Of a DNA stretch of 64,000 nucleotides, positions 62,687-64,000 are shown piece by piece (the first letter of the stretch is position 1; each line of letters begins with the position of its first letter). The stretch comes from Synaphobranchus kaupii. Its lineage: Eukaryota > Chordata > Actinopteri > Anguilliformes > Synaphobranchidae. Location: positions 46,035,596 through 46,099,595 of the forward strand of contig CM056380.1 in NCBI GenBank assembly GCA_029718625.1. Direction: 5' to 3'. Below the pieces are notes generated by a model. It had not been told where the DNA came from. It saw nothing but the letters and a program-made list of their open reading frames with translations, and searched no databases. The translations under genes were made by a program, and so were the position numbers.

Positions 62687-63098
62687 TATACCTATATAGT
62701 ATATACACACAACATATGCATGATATACTAGAAGCAGGTACTTTAAAGGGTCCCTGGCCAGACTTCACATGAAATGACTATATATAGATTTTGCAAAACA
62801 TTTCAAAATATAGAACCTTTTTTAAAATATAACCCTCTGTAACTAATGACGGGGGTCCCCTGGATACCTTTGAGCCTGGGTGGGGTTCCCTGGATCCGAA
62901 CAGGTTAAAACCCCTGCACTAGAACACTAGTTCTGAAAAATGGATGTCACTTTGGAAGACGGCTTTAACATGTGGCACTCGAGCTGAGTTCACTGTTCTG
63001 GTGCACAGGATGATCAAGATGGGAGGAGTGAAGAGTTGCTGATAGACGGGGACAGTACAGAAGAGGAGAGTCCAGGTGTCGTAAAGGCACTTTCTCAC
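62687..63098. other. Intron between Tc1-like element and exon D
   Basis: AT-rich to 62850, then GC-moderate. A short segment with two similar phrases (CCCCTGGATACC and TCCCTGGATCCG, near 62860 and 62890) might be a remnant of an unidentified repeat. No exon other than exon D. Confidence 0.5.
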
Positions 63099-63206
63099 CA
63101 GTAGGAGACATCCAGAGGCTGGAAGAACTTCCCGGCGATGAGACGGGCAAAGAACTCCTCGGTTTCTCGACACGCTGTCCCGTTGCCGATGACAATGGTG
63201 TGGCAG
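63099..63206 (-). CDS. srbd1: SRBD1 exon D: YqgF domain core ([10 protein letters not shown])
   Basis: 108-bp exon, minus strand. The acceptor is ...CCAAATAAG, preceded by a long T-rich tract; the donor is GTGAGA. After one base of a split codon it reads [19 protein letters not shown], then [16 protein letters not shown], ending in TG completed by exon C as a cysteine codon. The IGNGTA-RETE motif is the hallmark of the YqgF-like domain in Tex proteins and SRBD1 and is the strongest single identifier in the window. The exon lies between the 322-bp intron and the 25.7-kb intron. No frameshift or stop is present. The role of the protein (nucleic-acid binding, with S1 and helix-hairpin-helix modules) is inferred from the family, not shown here. 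Confidence 0.96.
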
Positions 63207-63528
63207 CTTATTTGGTGCCAAGACAAAAAAAAAAAGAAGAAAGCACATAAAATTGTGAATCTTATAAGTCTTATTGAGAACGAAACTTATCTTAACGAAA
63301 CTACCTCATATTATATCATACGTATAATATAGAACATTATGAAAAGGATTTTGCTTTGTGTTGTCCTTTCATATTACTCACTTGAATGTGTCACTTTCCG
63401 TGTACAGTAAATATCACTGGCTTGATATGAGCTTGGCTGATGTCTGAATGAAGAAAGGCTCGATCTACATCCTAGGACTTTTCCATTTTTAGACATCAAG
63501 TGTTTGGAGAGCAGGCAGTGTACTCTAC
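63207..63528 (-). other. srbd1: Short SRBD1 intron (322 bp) between exons E and D
   Basis: Bounded by GTAGAG at the donor and a T-rich tract plus AAATAAG at the acceptor. The sequence is mostly AT-rich and no repeat family or second ORF is recognised in it. It is the only compact intron of the four complete ones. Confidence 0.85.
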
Positions 63529-63619
63529 CTGTACTTCAGCATGAGGTACCGCAGTTTGTCTGCTTCCCTGGCCCCGCCCCCATGGTGCGGGTACACCACA
63601 TCAGTGTGCAGGATCTGAC
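63529..63619 (-). CDS. srbd1: SRBD1 exon E: start of visible YqgF/RNase H-like domain
   Basis: This is the most upstream exon visible, 91 bp, minus strand. The acceptor is ...TTTGCCAG at 63620 onward and the donor is GTAGAG below 63529. It begins with two bases of a split codon, then encodes QILHTDVVYP, a linker containing HHGGG, and READKLRYLMLKY, ending with AG of a split codon completed by exon D. In Tex/SRBD1 this strand-helix segment belongs to the YqgF domain, an RNase H fold usually regarded as lacking the nuclease residues. A 322-bp intron, by far the shortest here, separates it from exon D. The GGG-rich linker differs from what I recall in mammals and is probably a surface loop. The preceding exon is beyond the right edge. 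Confidence 0.92.
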
Positions 63620-64000
63620 CTGGCAAAGGGAGCAGAAACTCCATTAAAGACAAGGAAGGAGACAGAGACAGAGACAGAGAGAGAGAGAGAGAGAACTACC
63701 CACTCTCTCTTTCACACATCTGTATTGTCAAGAGTGCCCAATGGAGGGAGCCACTTCCTGTCACTTCCACTGACAGAGAGAATAAACCTGATTGGACAGC
63801 TTCAGCAGGCGGTCATGTGATCTTAGGTCTGCAAAACTGTCACCATTACACAGTGCCAAGTTGCGGGGGGGGGGGGGAGGTGAAGGTGAAGGGCACAGCC
63901 ATGGCGACAGCGCTTTGACGCGGTCCGGCCGGCGACCGATCAGCTGCCCCGGCGGGAGGAATCACGCACGGAGAGGACACGCTGGGAATGGTCACTCCTG
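63620..64000. other. Intron upstream of exon E (incomplete)
   Basis: Ends the window without another exon. Contains (GA)n at 63661-63694 and 13 G at 63865-63877. The next SRBD1 exon upstream must lie to the right of the window. Confidence 0.65.

Overview
The window is nuclear DNA from a ray-finned (teleost-type) fish. It lies wholly inside one large gene on the minus strand, which I identify as SRBD1 (S1 RNA-binding domain-containing protein 1, the animal relative of bacterial Tex). Evidence for a vertebrate: five short exons with GT/AG splice sites, separated by introns of about 27.1, 9.6, 25.7 and 0.3 kb. Evidence for a fish: Tc1-like, piggyBac and hAT DNA transposons, L2-type LINE fragments with ATT-repeat tails, a solo LTR, a tRNA-related SINE, and very many CA/GT microsatellites and minisatellites. 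The species cannot be told from the sequence.

Layout in transcript order (right to left): exon E (63529-63619), exon D (63099-63206), exon C (37329-37420), exon B (27642-27724), exon A (405-511). Together they encode about 160 consecutive residues: the second part of the YqgF/RNase H-like domain and the following helical, helix-hairpin-helix-type region. All five splice in frame with no stop. The start codon, the Tex-like N-terminal region and the C-terminal S1 domain lie outside the window.

Everything else is intron. The intron between exons B and A (512-27641) holds a 33-bp minisatellite, a compact cluster at 5571-9146 (35-bp minisatellite, piggyBac MITE, internally deleted Tc1-like element, and a hAT element abutting the Tc1 copy), an L2-type 3' fragment, and minisatellites of 21 bp, 35 bp and 13/40 bp. 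The C/B intron (27725-37328) holds a LINE that has lost its reverse-transcriptase core, a second LINE tail, a SINE with a 10-bp target duplication, and several AT-rich, homeodomain-motif-rich blocks. The D/C intron (37421-63098) holds 50-bp, 35-bp, 45-bp and 35-bp minisatellites, a longer L2-type LINE, a solo LTR with a 5-bp duplication, a trinucleotide palindrome, and a nearly complete Tc1-like transposon (61044-62684).

No operons, CRISPR arrays, rRNA/tRNA genes or new multi-gene system are visible. The long repetitive open frames are read-through of minisatellites. The most unusual features are four unrelated minisatellites that share a 35-bp period, the precise nesting of DNA transposons, higher-order structure inside several arrays, several poly-G/poly-C runs of 18-22 bases, and candidate regulatory sequence (a CTCF-like site, a T-box-like hairpin, AT-rich blocks) in the introns of a gene that in vertebrates neighbours SIX2/SIX3.
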